A stretch of 49,785 nucleotides of DNA from Deltaproteobacteria bacterium (GTDB taxonomy: Bacteria > Desulfobacterota > GWC2-55-46 > UBA9637): the NCBI GenBank assembly GCA_016219285.1, contig JACRNJ010000003.1, positions 1 to 49,785 of the forward strand. The letters are read 5' to 3'. This document shows, one piece after another, positions 8,613 through 17,119 of this stretch. Position numbers and translations under genes: made by a program. The first letter of the stretch is position 1, and the number at the start of each line of letters is the position of its first letter. Below the pieces are notes generated by a model that was given only the letters and a program-made list of their open reading frames with translations, did no database searches and had not been told where the DNA came from.

Positions 8613-9002
8613 GTGAGTGATGATATTAATATAAAACGGGACAGAGAGATAGAATTAGAGACGATAATTGTTCTATCATTGGCCGGCATTGTTTTGTTTT
8701 TGATATTTAAGGCAAAGATTTTTGTTTTATTGTCTTTAATATTTCTCTTGGTGAGTTTATTATCCAGAAGGCTGACATCTGTGATTTCTGGATTATGGCT
8801 GAGTTTTTCACATCATTTAGGAGCCTTCAATTCAAAAATAATACTCATGTTAATTTTTTACCTTTTCCTTACGCCAATAGCGTTTGTGTTTAGGATATTT
8901 AATAAAAATCCACTGCTTATAAAAAGGGTTAATTCTATTGAAAGCTATTATATTGTGCGAAACTATATGCCAAACAGAAAAGACTTTGAGAAGGTATGGT
9001 AA
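8613..9002 (+). CDS. SxtJ-family membrane protein
   Basis: The protein has 129 residues and three hydrophobic segments (about 19-50, with a turn, and 75-95). It ends in SYYIVRNYMPNRKDFEKVW, close to the Y-x-x-R-x-[FW]-x-x-x-D-[FM]-x-x-x-[FW] tail of SxtJ proteins. The start is GTG at 8613 behind a strong AGGAGG; the DUF5989 stop is 10 bases upstream. SxtJ is named from the saxitoxin cluster, but the family is widespread in surface-polysaccharide loci and its function is unknown. The name does not imply toxin synthesis here. Confidence 0.8.
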   Translation: MSDDINIKRDREIELETIIVLSLAGIVLFLIFKAKIFVLLSLIFLLVSLLSRRLTSVISGLWLSFSHHLGAFNSKIILMLIFYLFLTPIAFVFRIFNKNPLLIKRVNSIESYYIVRNYMPNRKDFEKVW

Positions 9003-9046
9003 TCTAAAAAACAGTGCGTTTATAGTGGACGACAAAAATAAGTAGC

Positions 9047-9103
9047 TGTAGTTTGCCCATTTATGGGCGTATTTTAAAACTGCCGATAAATCGGCAGACT
9101 ACA
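9047..9103. repeat. Compound hairpin repeat in the 9003-9230 gap
   Basis: The outer arms TGTAGTTTGCC and GGCAGACTACA pair with one mismatch. Inside them sit two small hairpins, GCCCATTTATGGGC and TGCCGATAAATCGGCA (9081-9096). The right half recurs at 41681-41723, including the GCCGATAAATCGGC core and the following ACTACA. This is a dispersed element and not a simple terminator. The rest of 9003-9230 has no recognisable gene. Confidence 0.55.
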
Positions 9104-9230
9104 AATTTATGTCGCTGCCTATAGTTGTTGATAGCGGCAAGAAAAGTATATTTTAGCTTTCAATCAACAGGACATGCAGGATACTTGATTTAAACCGGCA
9201 TTTGTTATGTTCCAATGAAGGGATGTATAG

Positions 9231-9863
9231 ATGATAAGAGATATCGCAAGAAAATTTATGCCGGCAAAAACGCCTGAACAAAAAGCGCAAAAACTATTTT
9301 TTGGTGTTAAATTGAAGGAGGCTGATATTGCCATAGATTGCGGCGCTAATGTAGGAAACATCACCAAGCACTTATGTAAATCAGGAGCTACAGTTTATTC
9401 CTTTGAGCCCAATCCACACGCATTTAACGTGTTACAAGATAGGTTTTCTGATATGCATAATGTTCATTGTATCCAAAAGGGGGTTAGCGATAAAAAAGGC
9501 AAAATGAAACTGTATTTGCACGAGAATTCAGATAAAGATGAAGTGTATTGGTCACAAGCCTCTTCGTTGTTAGACTTCAAAGGGAACGTACGTACTGATA
9601 GGTATGTGGAAGTTGAAACCATAGACCTTTGTGAGTTTATTGAATCATTAAATCGCCGTGTAAAAGTTCTCAAGATGGATGTAGAAGGTGTTGAGTGCAG
9701 GATCATAGAGAAAATCATCTGCACCGGCGTCATAGACAAAATTGATTATGTTTTTGTAGAGACACATGATCATAAGATACCAGAACTACAAGCAGAAACG
9801 AATGCAATTAGGGAACTTATTAAGAAAAGAAAAATTGAAAATATTAATTTGGACTGGACATAA
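9231..9863 (+). CDS. FkbM-family methyltransferase
   Basis: This 210-residue protein has motif I as IAIDCGANVGNITKHL and the motif II acidic turn as YSFEPNPHAFNVL. The FkbM hallmark region is KVLKMDVEGVECRIIE followed by DYVFVETHDH. FkbM enzymes O-methylate hydroxyls of macrolides, sugars and glycolipids. A GAAGGGA site lies upstream of the ATG. It is separated from its neighbours by a repeat-containing gap on the left and 40 bases on the right, so it may be a later insertion into the cluster. A sugar O-methylation is the natural inference. Confidence 0.88.
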   Translation: MIRDIARKFMPAKTPEQKAQKLFFGVKLKEADIAIDCGANVGNITKHLCKSGATVYSFEPNPHAFNVLQDRFSDMHNVHCIQKGVSDKKGKMKLYLHENSDKDEVYWSQASSLLDFKGNVRTDRYVEVETIDLCEFIESLNRRVKVLKMDVEGVECRIIEKIICTGVIDKIDYVFVETHDHKIPELQAETNAIRELIKKRKIENINLDWT

Positions 9864-9903
9864 CGTTTGCTTTTTCTATATAGTCCTTGCCTGAGGTGGT
9901 ATT

Positions 9904-10908
9904 ATGAAAATCGTTTATGTCAGGAGCTATTTTTCCAGCTTTAAAACACTTTATGACTATCTTGAAGAGGCGTTCAGGAGGGCGGGACATGAGGTTTATC
10001 CATTTGATTACAGGGCGTACGGGATTCCAGCAAAGATTAGAAAATATCATAAGTTTCTGGATGACTTCGGCACCTATAAGATAAACAAGGACTTTACAAA
10101 GCTTGTGGAAAGCGTAAAACCCGATATGTTGTTCATGCTGCACGGTTTTACAATACATTTGTCCACACTTAAGTCACTGAAGGACAGATATAAAATGCTC
10201 ACAGTGAACTGGCTCTGTGATTACCCGAGAGATTATGAAGTCGCCTGCCGGTATGCTTCACTTTTTGATTATTTCTTTGTTTCTGGAACAGACGCATTAA
10301 AGAGGTTTAGGCTGGCCGGCCATAAGAATGTGAACCTTCTTCTCTTTGCATGTGAGCCGAAGTATCATATGCCTGTGGAATTATCTGATGAAGAAAGGAA
10401 GGAATACGCTTCTGAAATATGTTTTATCGGCTCAATGTATCCTGGCAGGCTGAGGATGCTGGAGAAGATATCTGATTTTGACATAGCGATATGGGGACCG
10501 AGATGGAATGATATACCGCTTGGCTCACCGCTAAGGGCGTTGGTGAGAGGCGGCAGTCTTGATGTTGATGAGTGGGTTAAGGCGTATGCAGCAACAAAGA
10601 TAGTTCTGAACAATATAAGCTCTTTTGCCCCGTATGTTGACAATATGATGAACACAAGGATATTTGAGATATTTGCCTGCAGGAAATTCCAGTTGATAGA
10701 CACGAGAGACGATGTGCTGATGCATTTTACCTCTGGCTCCGAACTTGTATGCTACAGCAGTATTGAGGAACTGAGGCGTCTCTTTATATATTATCTAGGC
10801 CATATGGATGAAGCCATGGAGATAGCGAATAACGGTTACAATAAGGTGCTGCAGTTTCATACCTATGACCATAGGGTGAAAGAGATAATGGATGTAATTA
10901 GTAAATAG
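9904..10908 (+). CDS. CgeB-like glycosyltransferase, second copy
   Basis: This 334-residue protein is a paralog of the product at 3680-4714. The N-terminal half has FKTLYDYLEEAFRRAGHEV and VKPDMLFMLHG. The C-terminal half has LLFACEPKYHMPV, ICFIGSMYPGR, DIAIWGPRWNDIPLGSPL, VRGG, EWVKAYAATKIVLN and MNTRIFEIFACR. These correspond in order to the first copy. The divergence implies different donor or acceptor sugars. The spacing of 12-15 bases to the next gene fits an operon. Confidence 0.82.
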   Translation: MKIVYVRSYFSSFKTLYDYLEEAFRRAGHEVYPFDYRAYGIPAKIRKYHKFLDDFGTYKINKDFTKLVESVKPDMLFMLHGFTIHLSTLKSLKDRYKMLTVNWLCDYPRDYEVACRYASLFDYFFVSGTDALKRFRLAGHKNVNLLLFACEPKYHMPVELSDEERKEYASEICFIGSMYPGRLRMLEKISDFDIAIWGPRWNDIPLGSPLRALVRGGSLDVDEWVKAYAATKIVLNNISSFAPYVDNMMNTRIFEIFACRKFQLIDTRDDVLMHFTSGSELVCYSSIEELRRLFIYYLGHMDEAMEIANNGYNKVLQFHTYDHRVKEIMDVISK

Positions 10909-10923
10909 TAAAATTGATTTGTG

Positions 10924-12021
10924 ATGCCGGCAGAATTAAGAGACATAAAAAGGGTACTCATATTCACTGGAGGTGGTATTGGTGATATAGTTATGTCGCT
11001 GACGGCACTGAGGTCTATCGGCGAATGCTTTAAGGGCAAGGAGATAGACATCGCAATATCTTCAAGGGTCAGGGATATAGTTGATAATGTAATAAACTGG
11101 AATGATGTAATCGTCTGGGATAAGGGACTGGTCAAAAAAACGATCACAAGGTCTTTAATGTCAAACTATGGGCTATATTTTAATCTCAGGAAAAGAAAAT
11201 ATGATCTTCTCATTGATATAGAGGCTATAGAATCATGGCAGGCGGCTATTAAAAGATTCTTATTTTATAAGTTAATTAGTCCCGGAAAGATAGCAGGTCG
11301 CAATACTGACGGGCACGGTTTTTTTTTGGATTATGGAGTGTACGATAGTTTATACAGTGGTGAGCATGAAGTAAATAGAAGATTGTCATTGGTTGAGACA
11401 TTGGGCTGCAAGACGATGTCTATTGATACCAGCATAAATATAGATGAGTCTTATCGAAAATATGCTGATAATCTTTTGATTGATAAAGGGATTGCTGAAA
11501 GTGATTTTGTCGTTGGTATTAATCCAAACGCATTCAAACAGTCATGTCAATGGGGTGTCGATAGATTTATCAGTCTGTCAAAAAGAATTCTTGAAATTTA
11601 CAAGGCTAAAATTGTTGTTATTGGAAGCGAAGACGATAGGACTTTAACAGAAAAGGTAGTTGAAAAAGTGGAGAGTGATAATTGTATCGCACTTACAGGA
11701 TTGAGATTGATGCACCTAAGCGCAGTAATCTCAAGGTTTCATATTTTTATTACAAATGATACAGGACCAATGCATATTGCAGCCGCTGTAAAGACACCAG
11801 TGGTAGCAGTTATAGGACAGGACCATAAACGCTATGCCCCATATATGCAGGATGATAATAGAAGGATTTTGTATATTGAGAATCTTCCCTGCCGGCCGTG
11901 CAACAAGTTTGATTGTAATAATAAATTATGCCTAGATCCTATATCTGTTGACATGGTATGGGATAACTTCAGGTCATTGGCAGACAATATTTTAAGGATG
12001 AGGAATGACAATAACAAGTAA
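10924..12021 (+). CDS. GT9 (heptosyltransferase-like) glycosyltransferase
   Basis: This GT-B fold protein has the GT9 N-terminal pattern GGGIGDIVMSLTALRSIG. The donor-binding C-terminal pattern is VGINPNAFKQSCQWGVDRF followed by ITNDTGPMHIAAAVKTPVVAVIG. Near the end is a cysteine-rich PCRPCNKFDCNNKLC segment that is common in this family. GT9 members move heptose or related sugars from ADP/GDP-sugars. The start is ambiguous: GTG at 10921 is followed by ATG at 10924, and neither has a clear ribosome site. A second GT9 gene is at 33007-34089 on the other strand. Confidence 0.88.
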   Translation: MPAELRDIKRVLIFTGGGIGDIVMSLTALRSIGECFKGKEIDIAISSRVRDIVDNVINWNDVIVWDKGLVKKTITRSLMSNYGLYFNLRKRKYDLLIDIEAIESWQAAIKRFLFYKLISPGKIAGRNTDGHGFFLDYGVYDSLYSGEHEVNRRLSLVETLGCKTMSIDTSINIDESYRKYADNLLIDKGIAESDFVVGINPNAFKQSCQWGVDRFISLSKRILEIYKAKIVVIGSEDDRTLTEKVVEKVESDNCIALTGLRLMHLSAVISRFHIFITNDTGPMHIAAAVKTPVVAVIGQDHKRYAPYMQDDNRRILYIENLPCRPCNKFDCNNKLCLDPISVDMVWDNFRSLADNILRMRNDNNK

Positions 12022-12706
12022 GAATAATAGGAATTGGTTTTTAAAGATTTTATCATGGGCATTTAAGAGGTTTCGCGGCGTATCAAAAGATGGCGGCGGC
12101 ACAAGAGAACTCTCATCAGGGTTTCTTTCCGACAGGGTGAGGGATGAACTTATTGCCGAAACGAAGAGGTATGGGGGAGACCTTCTGGAGATTGGCTGCG
12201 GGGAGGGAATGTTTCTCAAGGAGATGCTCTCTAACAATAAGAACAGGTTAGTTGGGTTAGAGTTATTTTTCAGAATGCTAGAAAAGACAAAACATGTGCT
12301 CGGTGACGATAGGAAGTTTATAGATTTTGTTCAGGCCGGAGGCGAAAGAATGCCTTTTAAGGATGCCTCTTTTGAGAGGGCAGTATGCGTGAACATTTTT
12401 TATAATATACCAACCATGAGTTTAATAGAGGCAATTATTAAAGAAACAAGCAGGGTATTGCGCAAAGACGGTGTGTTTATTTTTGAGATAAGAAACAAAT
12501 ACAACCCCTTTATGTACCTCCTTTACAGGTGGGTGGATACTTACGATACGTCCATTGGAGAACTTCCGCTTAACACTTATTTTTATCATAGCATCAACGG
12601 ATTCTTAAGAAGGCACGGCATGAGGGTTATAAGAAAGAAGGGCATTTTTATCCCGCTGTGGTTTTTATCGCCTGTATTTATTATAGTAGCAAGGAAGGAG
12701 AGATAG
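12005..12706 (+). CDS. Class I SAM-dependent methyltransferase
   Basis: This 233-residue protein has motif I as GDLLEIGCGEGMFLKEM, motif II as LVGLELFFRML, and a Methyltransf_11-type core (GGERMPFKDASFERAVCVN, then ETSRVLRKDGVFIFEI). The C-terminal tail is hydrophobic (IFIPLWFLSPVFIIVA) and may touch the membrane, as in ubiquinone/menaquinone-like or lipid-glycan methyltransferases. The gene overlaps the GT9 gene by 17 bases, which argues for coupled translation. The substrate is unknown; a sugar or polyprenyl-linked glycan is inferred from context. Confidence 0.82.
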   Translation: MTITSKNNRNWFLKILSWAFKRFRGVSKDGGGTRELSSGFLSDRVRDELIAETKRYGGDLLEIGCGEGMFLKEMLSNNKNRLVGLELFFRMLEKTKHVLGDDRKFIDFVQAGGERMPFKDASFERAVCVNIFYNIPTMSLIEAIIKETSRVLRKDGVFIFEIRNKYNPFMYLLYRWVDTYDTSIGELPLNTYFYHSINGFLRRHGMRVIRKKGIFIPLWFLSPVFIIVARKER

Positions 12707-12707
12707 A

Positions 12708-13886
12708 ATGAGAAAGGTGCCTACAACATCCGCACCAATGAAAGCAATGGATATTTTAGGAGGTTTTAGCGCAGTGATTGCCTCTAATTCCTGTATAGAG
12801 GAACTGGAAAAGTCATTTGCCGAATATGTGGGTGTTAAACACTGCCTTGCCGTAAACAAGGGCACGGCAGCCCTGTATCTGGCTATTATGGCGATGAAGA
12901 AGCTGTCTGACAAAACGGAGGTTATTCTGCCTGCCTACACCGTGCCTACCCTGACCCTCGCTATGAACATGGCTGGACTGAAAACCAAATTGTGCGACAT
13001 CTCGCTTGAGACATTCAATATGGAACCAGAATCTCTGAAAGGGCATCTGTCTAAAAAGACCCTTTGCGTTGTTCCTGTGCATATGTTCGGATTCCCCTGT
13101 GAATTGAAGGAGATAAAGAAAACATGTCAGGATATGAAGGCCTTTATGCTGGAGGACCCTGCACAGGCTATGGGTGCAGAACTGGATGGCAAGAAGGTCG
13201 GCGCATATGGAGACGCTGCCCTTTTCAGCCTTTGCAAAGGCAAGGTCATATCCACATTTTCAGGAGGTTTCGCAGTTACAGACAACGATGAACTTGCCCT
13301 GTTAATGAGGGCAGAGAGAGACAAACTTCCGCTTAATAAAAAAAGATTTGCCAACCCGCTGCTGCTTTTTGCATTTGCATTTGCCATGAGGCCTTTTATT
13401 TACGGCACAATGTATCCGTTTATTGAGCGGTTTAAGTCAACAGAGGTGCATGAGCACTTCTTTCCGGAGAAATACACAGAGTTCCAGGCGGCTGTGGGTC
13501 TGAAATTGCTCCAGAGGCTTGATGATGTGGTTGAAAAGAGGATACGGATAGGCAAGGCTATGTACGATGCGCTTAATGGCTATGACTGGATTATACTCCC
13601 CAAGATTGTGCCGGGCAGTAAACCAGTATTTAACCACCTGCCTGTTGTCTTTAAGGATGCCTCAAGGTTTCAGAAGGTTATGAAGAGCCTCTGGCAAAGA
13701 GGCATAGATACTGCGCGAATGTATATGAGGCCGATACATCATATATACGATCTTGGTTATGGTTGTAATCCAGACCCTTTTCCGAATGCAACATATGTTG
13801 CTGAAAGGCTGCTTACATTACCGTCACACCCTTATATGACGGATGCTGATGTGGAGAAGATAATTGATGCCTTTAGAAAGGCATAA
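12708..13886 (+). CDS. DegT/DnrJ/EryC1/StrS-family aminotransferase
   Basis: This 392-residue fold-type I PLP enzyme has CLAVNKGTAALYLAIMA near the cofactor phosphate site. It also has the EDPAQAMGA aspartate region and SLCKGKVISTFSGG, where the internal-aldimine lysine is expected. Family members transaminate NDP-keto-sugars to amino sugars. GGAAGGAG precedes the ATG, and the methyltransferase stop is one base upstream. The segment FSLCKGKVIST is less standard than the usual SxxxxKxxxxGEGG, so the sugar substrate or even the reaction may differ from typical members. A more canonical copy is at 25354-26400. Confidence 0.85.
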   Translation: MRKVPTTSAPMKAMDILGGFSAVIASNSCIEELEKSFAEYVGVKHCLAVNKGTAALYLAIMAMKKLSDKTEVILPAYTVPTLTLAMNMAGLKTKLCDISLETFNMEPESLKGHLSKKTLCVVPVHMFGFPCELKEIKKTCQDMKAFMLEDPAQAMGAELDGKKVGAYGDAALFSLCKGKVISTFSGGFAVTDNDELALLMRAERDKLPLNKKRFANPLLLFAFAFAMRPFIYGTMYPFIERFKSTEVHEHFFPEKYTEFQAAVGLKLLQRLDDVVEKRIRIGKAMYDALNGYDWIILPKIVPGSKPVFNHLPVVFKDASRFQKVMKSLWQRGIDTARMYMRPIHHIYDLGYGCNPDPFPNATYVAERLLTLPSHPYMTDADVEKIIDAFRKA

Positions 13887-13895
13887 GAATCATTA

Positions 13896-15413
13896 ATGAG
13901 CAAAAGAAGCCTCTTGTTGATAATAATTACCCTGCTGGGACTCACACCGTATTACTCCTTTGCCTCGGATGACGGTCTGCATCCTGTGCCGGGCGTGATA
14001 CACCTTGATAGTTCTATCAGCAGCGCCCCACTCTTACCTGAAGAAATAGTAAAACGAGTGAATGATGCAGGATTAAAGGTAGCCATTTTTTCTGATAAGG
14101 ATACGAATAAGGTTGAATACGGGCTTTTTCCCCTGAGGAACCTGCTGAAGATATCAAAGGAGCTGATGTCTATAAGTCGTTACGGAGCAGGACAATATAT
14201 AGAGCATATAAACGGTATGGCGCAGCAGCATCCGGATATGGTGATACTTCCGGGCACAGAAACCACCACATTTTACTACTGGGATGGTTCCATATGGGAT
14301 TCCATTCGCAATGGCTCTATATTTTCCGTGGATCCAGGACTTAAAATTAAAAACTTCCATAAAAACATTCTAGTTATTGGCTTGGAAAAGGCTGGAGATT
14401 ATGAAAACCTCCCCTCGGTCAGCAACAAAAAACCTAGAAGTTGGTCTATTGCATGCATCCTTAACCTTTGGCCTCTGTTGTTAATAGTATTTGGATTGAA
14501 GCGTTTTTTTTACAGAAAGACTTATCCTTATGTGGTTGACATTAAATCCGTTAAAAATGCAAAGAAGAAGGTCAGGGTGTCAAGCCTAATTTTTACAGGG
14601 CTTGGTGTTGTATTTCTTATAAGCAATTTCCCGTTCTGCAACCCAAAGTTTGACCAGTATCACGGCGATAAAGGGTCAGCGCCGTATCAGGACTTGATAG
14701 ATTATGTTAATTCCAAAGGCGGGCTTACCTTTTGGTCTGCCCCCGATGTTACCACTGCAAATTATAAGATGGGACCTGTAACCTTTGAGACGCCGCCATA
14801 CTATCATGAACTCCTCAATACAAGGGACTATACCGGTTTTGCAGTTTTTGCCGAGGGCATGAAAAATTCAGGCATCCCAGGAGGTGTATGGGATCAGGTA
14901 TTAATAGAATATATAAATGGCAAGAGGAAGAAGCCTGTCTGGGCAATCGGCGAACTTGACTATGAGGAAGGGGACTGGATGGGTGAGACTCAGACAGTTT
15001 TCATGGTAAGGGATAATACGAAAGAAGATATATTGTCATCATTGCGGACAGGCAGGGTCTATGCTGTGATAGGTAATTCCAAATTTACTAAACCCGTTCT
15101 TGAACAATTCCAGATATGGGATGAACTGAAACAGAAATGGGTTGAAATGGGTGAAACCGCAGCAGTTAAGGGGACTACAAGGATACGGATTAAGCTCACC
15201 ATCCCTCCTGACACAGGAGGCAGCCATGTCTTGAAGGTGATAAGCGAGGGGGAGGTTGTAAAGAGCTTTAATATCAATGGCTCATTAGAGGAGACAATAG
15301 AGGCAGATTACCAGAAAAAGGATGGAATGACTTATTACAGGCTTGACTTGGATTCTCGCCTTATTTCTAATCCAATCTTCTGTGATTTTAGATATGCCCA
15401 AAATCCGATTTAA
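13896..15413 (+). CDS. PHP-like membrane protein with altered metal motifs
   Basis: The 505-residue protein has an N-terminal signal peptide (about 1-23) and two further hydrophobic segments near residues 185-205 and 228-248, in the middle of the domain. The order of motifs follows CehA-type PHP hydrolases: GVIHLDSSIS where GxxHxHTxxSDG is usual, AIFSDK for AxTDH, VILPGTE for GxE, then GGLTFWSAPD where an aHP is expected, GELDYE near the last ligand, and a LRTGRVYAVIG turn. Most metal-binding histidines are replaced, so catalysis is doubtful. It may bind a glycan or act as a scaffold. It ends the first + strand gene run. Confidence 0.55.
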   Translation: MSKRSLLLIIITLLGLTPYYSFASDDGLHPVPGVIHLDSSISSAPLLPEEIVKRVNDAGLKVAIFSDKDTNKVEYGLFPLRNLLKISKELMSISRYGAGQYIEHINGMAQQHPDMVILPGTETTTFYYWDGSIWDSIRNGSIFSVDPGLKIKNFHKNILVIGLEKAGDYENLPSVSNKKPRSWSIACILNLWPLLLIVFGLKRFFYRKTYPYVVDIKSVKNAKKKVRVSSLIFTGLGVVFLISNFPFCNPKFDQYHGDKGSAPYQDLIDYVNSKGGLTFWSAPDVTTANYKMGPVTFETPPYYHELLNTRDYTGFAVFAEGMKNSGIPGGVWDQVLIEYINGKRKKPVWAIGELDYEEGDWMGETQTVFMVRDNTKEDILSSLRTGRVYAVIGNSKFTKPVLEQFQIWDELKQKWVEMGETAAVKGTTRIRIKLTIPPDTGGSHVLKVISEGEVVKSFNINGSLEETIEADYQKKDGMTYYRLDLDSRLISNPIFCDFRYAQNPI

Positions 15414-15451
15414 GATTTTGGAATTTGCAATTACCTTAGGATTTATGGTTG

Positions 15452-15480
15452 TTGACAATGCTATAGTAATAGTGTAGTTT
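15452..15480 (+). promoter_or_regulatory. Candidate promoter for the PilZ/export operon
   Basis: TTGACA (15452-15457) is a perfect -35 box, followed after 17 bases by TAGTTT (15475-15480), a weak -10. It lies in the 302-bp gap after the PHP-like gene, about 235 bp upstream of the PilZ gene. The remainder of the gap holds the degenerate palindrome at 15555-15640 and no gene. Confidence 0.35.
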
Positions 15481-15554
15481 AAAGGAAATTAAAATAGCAT
15501 GTGGAAATATTCACATCTCATAGAGACACAAAAGAAAATGTCAGTTCCCTCCGA

Positions 15555-15640
15555 ATCTTGTCCCGGCGTGTTTTAAGCGGGGAGCAGGAATCCAGAGAAC
15601 TAAAGAAGTGGATTCCAGTTTACACGGAAATAACGGATTA
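15555..15640. repeat. Degenerate palindromic repeat related to the one at 4-36
   Basis: CCCGGCGTGTTTTAAGCGGGG with a following GGAATCCAG resembles the unit CCCGCATGTTTTTAGCGGG-AATCCAG at the left end of the window. A second GGATTCCAG lies at about 15610. The copies have drifted and look like decayed intergenic repeats rather than a regulatory hairpin. Confidence 0.45.
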
Positions 15641-15715
15641 GAAATATTGGTTGAAAACAGTATAAATTATATGTTACGGTTATCCCAAAAACACTATAGG
15701 GATGGTGGATAAACC

Positions 15716-16264
15716 ATGGAAGTAGAATATCTGAAAAACAGACGTATACACCAGAGGATTAACGATGCCAATGTTATAGTGTATTATAAGACAATCAACT
15801 CTGATTCAGAACTTAATTCTAATGAGAAGGCAAATATTAAAAAGAGTATATTTGACGATAAGGTATCAAGGCTCAATGCGATTTTAAGGAGTAGGGGGGC
15901 TGGTTATGAGCCCATAATTAATACAATCAACGCAAAGGTGAATAAATTAACCAGCCTTATCAATTCATTTGCAAATCCGGAGATGAAGATTGCCGAGTTA
16001 AGCGCAGTCAACCTTAGTGTCTCAGGAATACGGTTTCGCACAAGAAGTGTGTTTCGTGAGGGGGACAGGGTTGAGTTGCTCATGATATTCATGCCGAGAG
16101 TAGATTTGGTTGACTGCAGATGTGAAGTGGTAAGGGTTATAGATGGCAGGGACGACCATGGCGACTATTACGATATCGCTGTAAAATATATTATTTTAGA
16201 TAAGGACGATGAGCATAAGATTGTAAATTATGTCAAAATTACCATTGAAAGCGGACCTTTTTAA
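15716..16264 (+). CDS. PilZ-domain cyclic-di-GMP receptor
   Basis: This 182-residue protein has both PilZ ligand motifs. RxxxR is present as RIHQR (R10, R14), and NxSxxG as NLSVSG (N99, S101, G104). About 80 residues of mostly helical sequence are inserted between the two motifs. The C-terminal beta-barrel strands continue with GDRVELLMIF and RCEVVRVI. With both motifs intact it should bind cyclic di-GMP. It heads the export operon, upstream of an ATPase, an HD-GYP-type protein and the Wza/Wzc-like genes. Allosteric control of polysaccharide synthesis or export is inferred. Confidence 0.8.
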   Translation: MEVEYLKNRRIHQRINDANVIVYYKTINSDSELNSNEKANIKKSIFDDKVSRLNAILRSRGAGYEPIINTINAKVNKLTSLINSFANPEMKIAELSAVNLSVSGIRFRTRSVFREGDRVELLMIFMPRVDLVDCRCEVVRVIDGRDDHGDYYDIAVKYIILDKDDEHKIVNYVKITIESGPF

Positions 16265-16302
16265 TTTCAACAAATGAAAATGATATGAGGGGGTTAAATA
16301 AT

Positions 16303-17112
16303 ATGTACGAAGAATATTGGGGACTTAATGGACTGCCGTTTCAGATACTTCCAGACGCAGGTTTTTATTATCCGACCAAGATGCATGAGGAGGCGATAAA
16401 GAGAATATTATATGCAATAAAGACATCTAAGGGGTCTTTTCTTCTCACCGGCGACATAGGCGCTGGCAAAACCATAGTGGTAAGTTTGATTACAGAAACA
16501 CTGTTCAAGGAGAGGGAAAAGTATGAGGTTGCCCTGATTAACCACCCCACACTTGATTGCAATAGTTTTATAAAAGAAATACTTCATCAATTTGGCATAA
16601 GGGGTGATTTTGCAGAAAAGACGGATATGATACACACATTCCATGAATGGCTGCTCTCTTCACACACACGAGGGAAATATGCCGTCCTAATAATTGATGA
16701 AGCGCATCTTATTAAGGATATGGATATCTTTGAGGAAATCAGGCTCTTTTCTGATTTTCATGTAAATAATCGTCCGCTTTTAACATTGGTGCTGGCAGGT
16801 CAGTCTGAAATAAGGAAGACCATCCAGAATATTCGTCCTCTTGACGCAAGGATAGCAATTAAGTATCATATTTTTCCGTTAAGCATGGAAGAGACGACAG
16901 AGTATATTAAGCATAGGTTGGAAGCAGCCGGCGGGGATTTGAAAATATTTACAGATAACGCAGTGGCGGACATCTATAGATTCTCTGGCGGGCTGCCGAG
17001 GGAAATTAACAAGATTTGCGACATGTGTCTTTTTGAGACGTATCTCTTGAAAAAGAAGCAGGTTGACTCCGATATTGTTCAGAAAGTAGGCAGTGAAGAA
17101 TTTATAGTATAG
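16303..17112 (+). CDS. ExeA/GspA-like AAA ATPase of the polysaccharide-export type
   Basis: This protein of about 269 residues begins MYEEYWGLNGLPFQILPD, the classic start of ExeA-like ATPases. Walker A is GDIGAGKT (K56, T57), Walker B is YAVLIIDEAH, and sensor and arginine regions follow (LVLAGQSEI, RIAIKYHI). The ATG at 16303 follows a GAGGGGG site, so the in-frame ATG at 16285 is rejected. ATPases of this group recur next to Wza/Wzz/BY-kinase genes of exosortase-linked exopolysaccharide loci, where they are thought to help assemble or energise the machinery. No exosortase is seen here. Confidence 0.85.
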   Translation: MYEEYWGLNGLPFQILPDAGFYYPTKMHEEAIKRILYAIKTSKGSFLLTGDIGAGKTIVVSLITETLFKEREKYEVALINHPTLDCNSFIKEILHQFGIRGDFAEKTDMIHTFHEWLLSSHTRGKYAVLIIDEAHLIKDMDIFEEIRLFSDFHVNNRPLLTLVLAGQSEIRKTIQNIRPLDARIAIKYHIFPLSMEETTEYIKHRLEAAGGDLKIFTDNAVADIYRFSGGLPREINKICDMCLFETYLLKKKQVDSDIVQKVGSEEFIV

Positions 17113-17119
17113 GGGTATT

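Noticed and set aside
8613-9002. Saxitoxin biosynthesis cluster suggested by SxtJ and carbamoyltransferase
   Set aside because: The SxtA-type polyketide and other diagnostic genes are absent. Both families are common in glycan loci.
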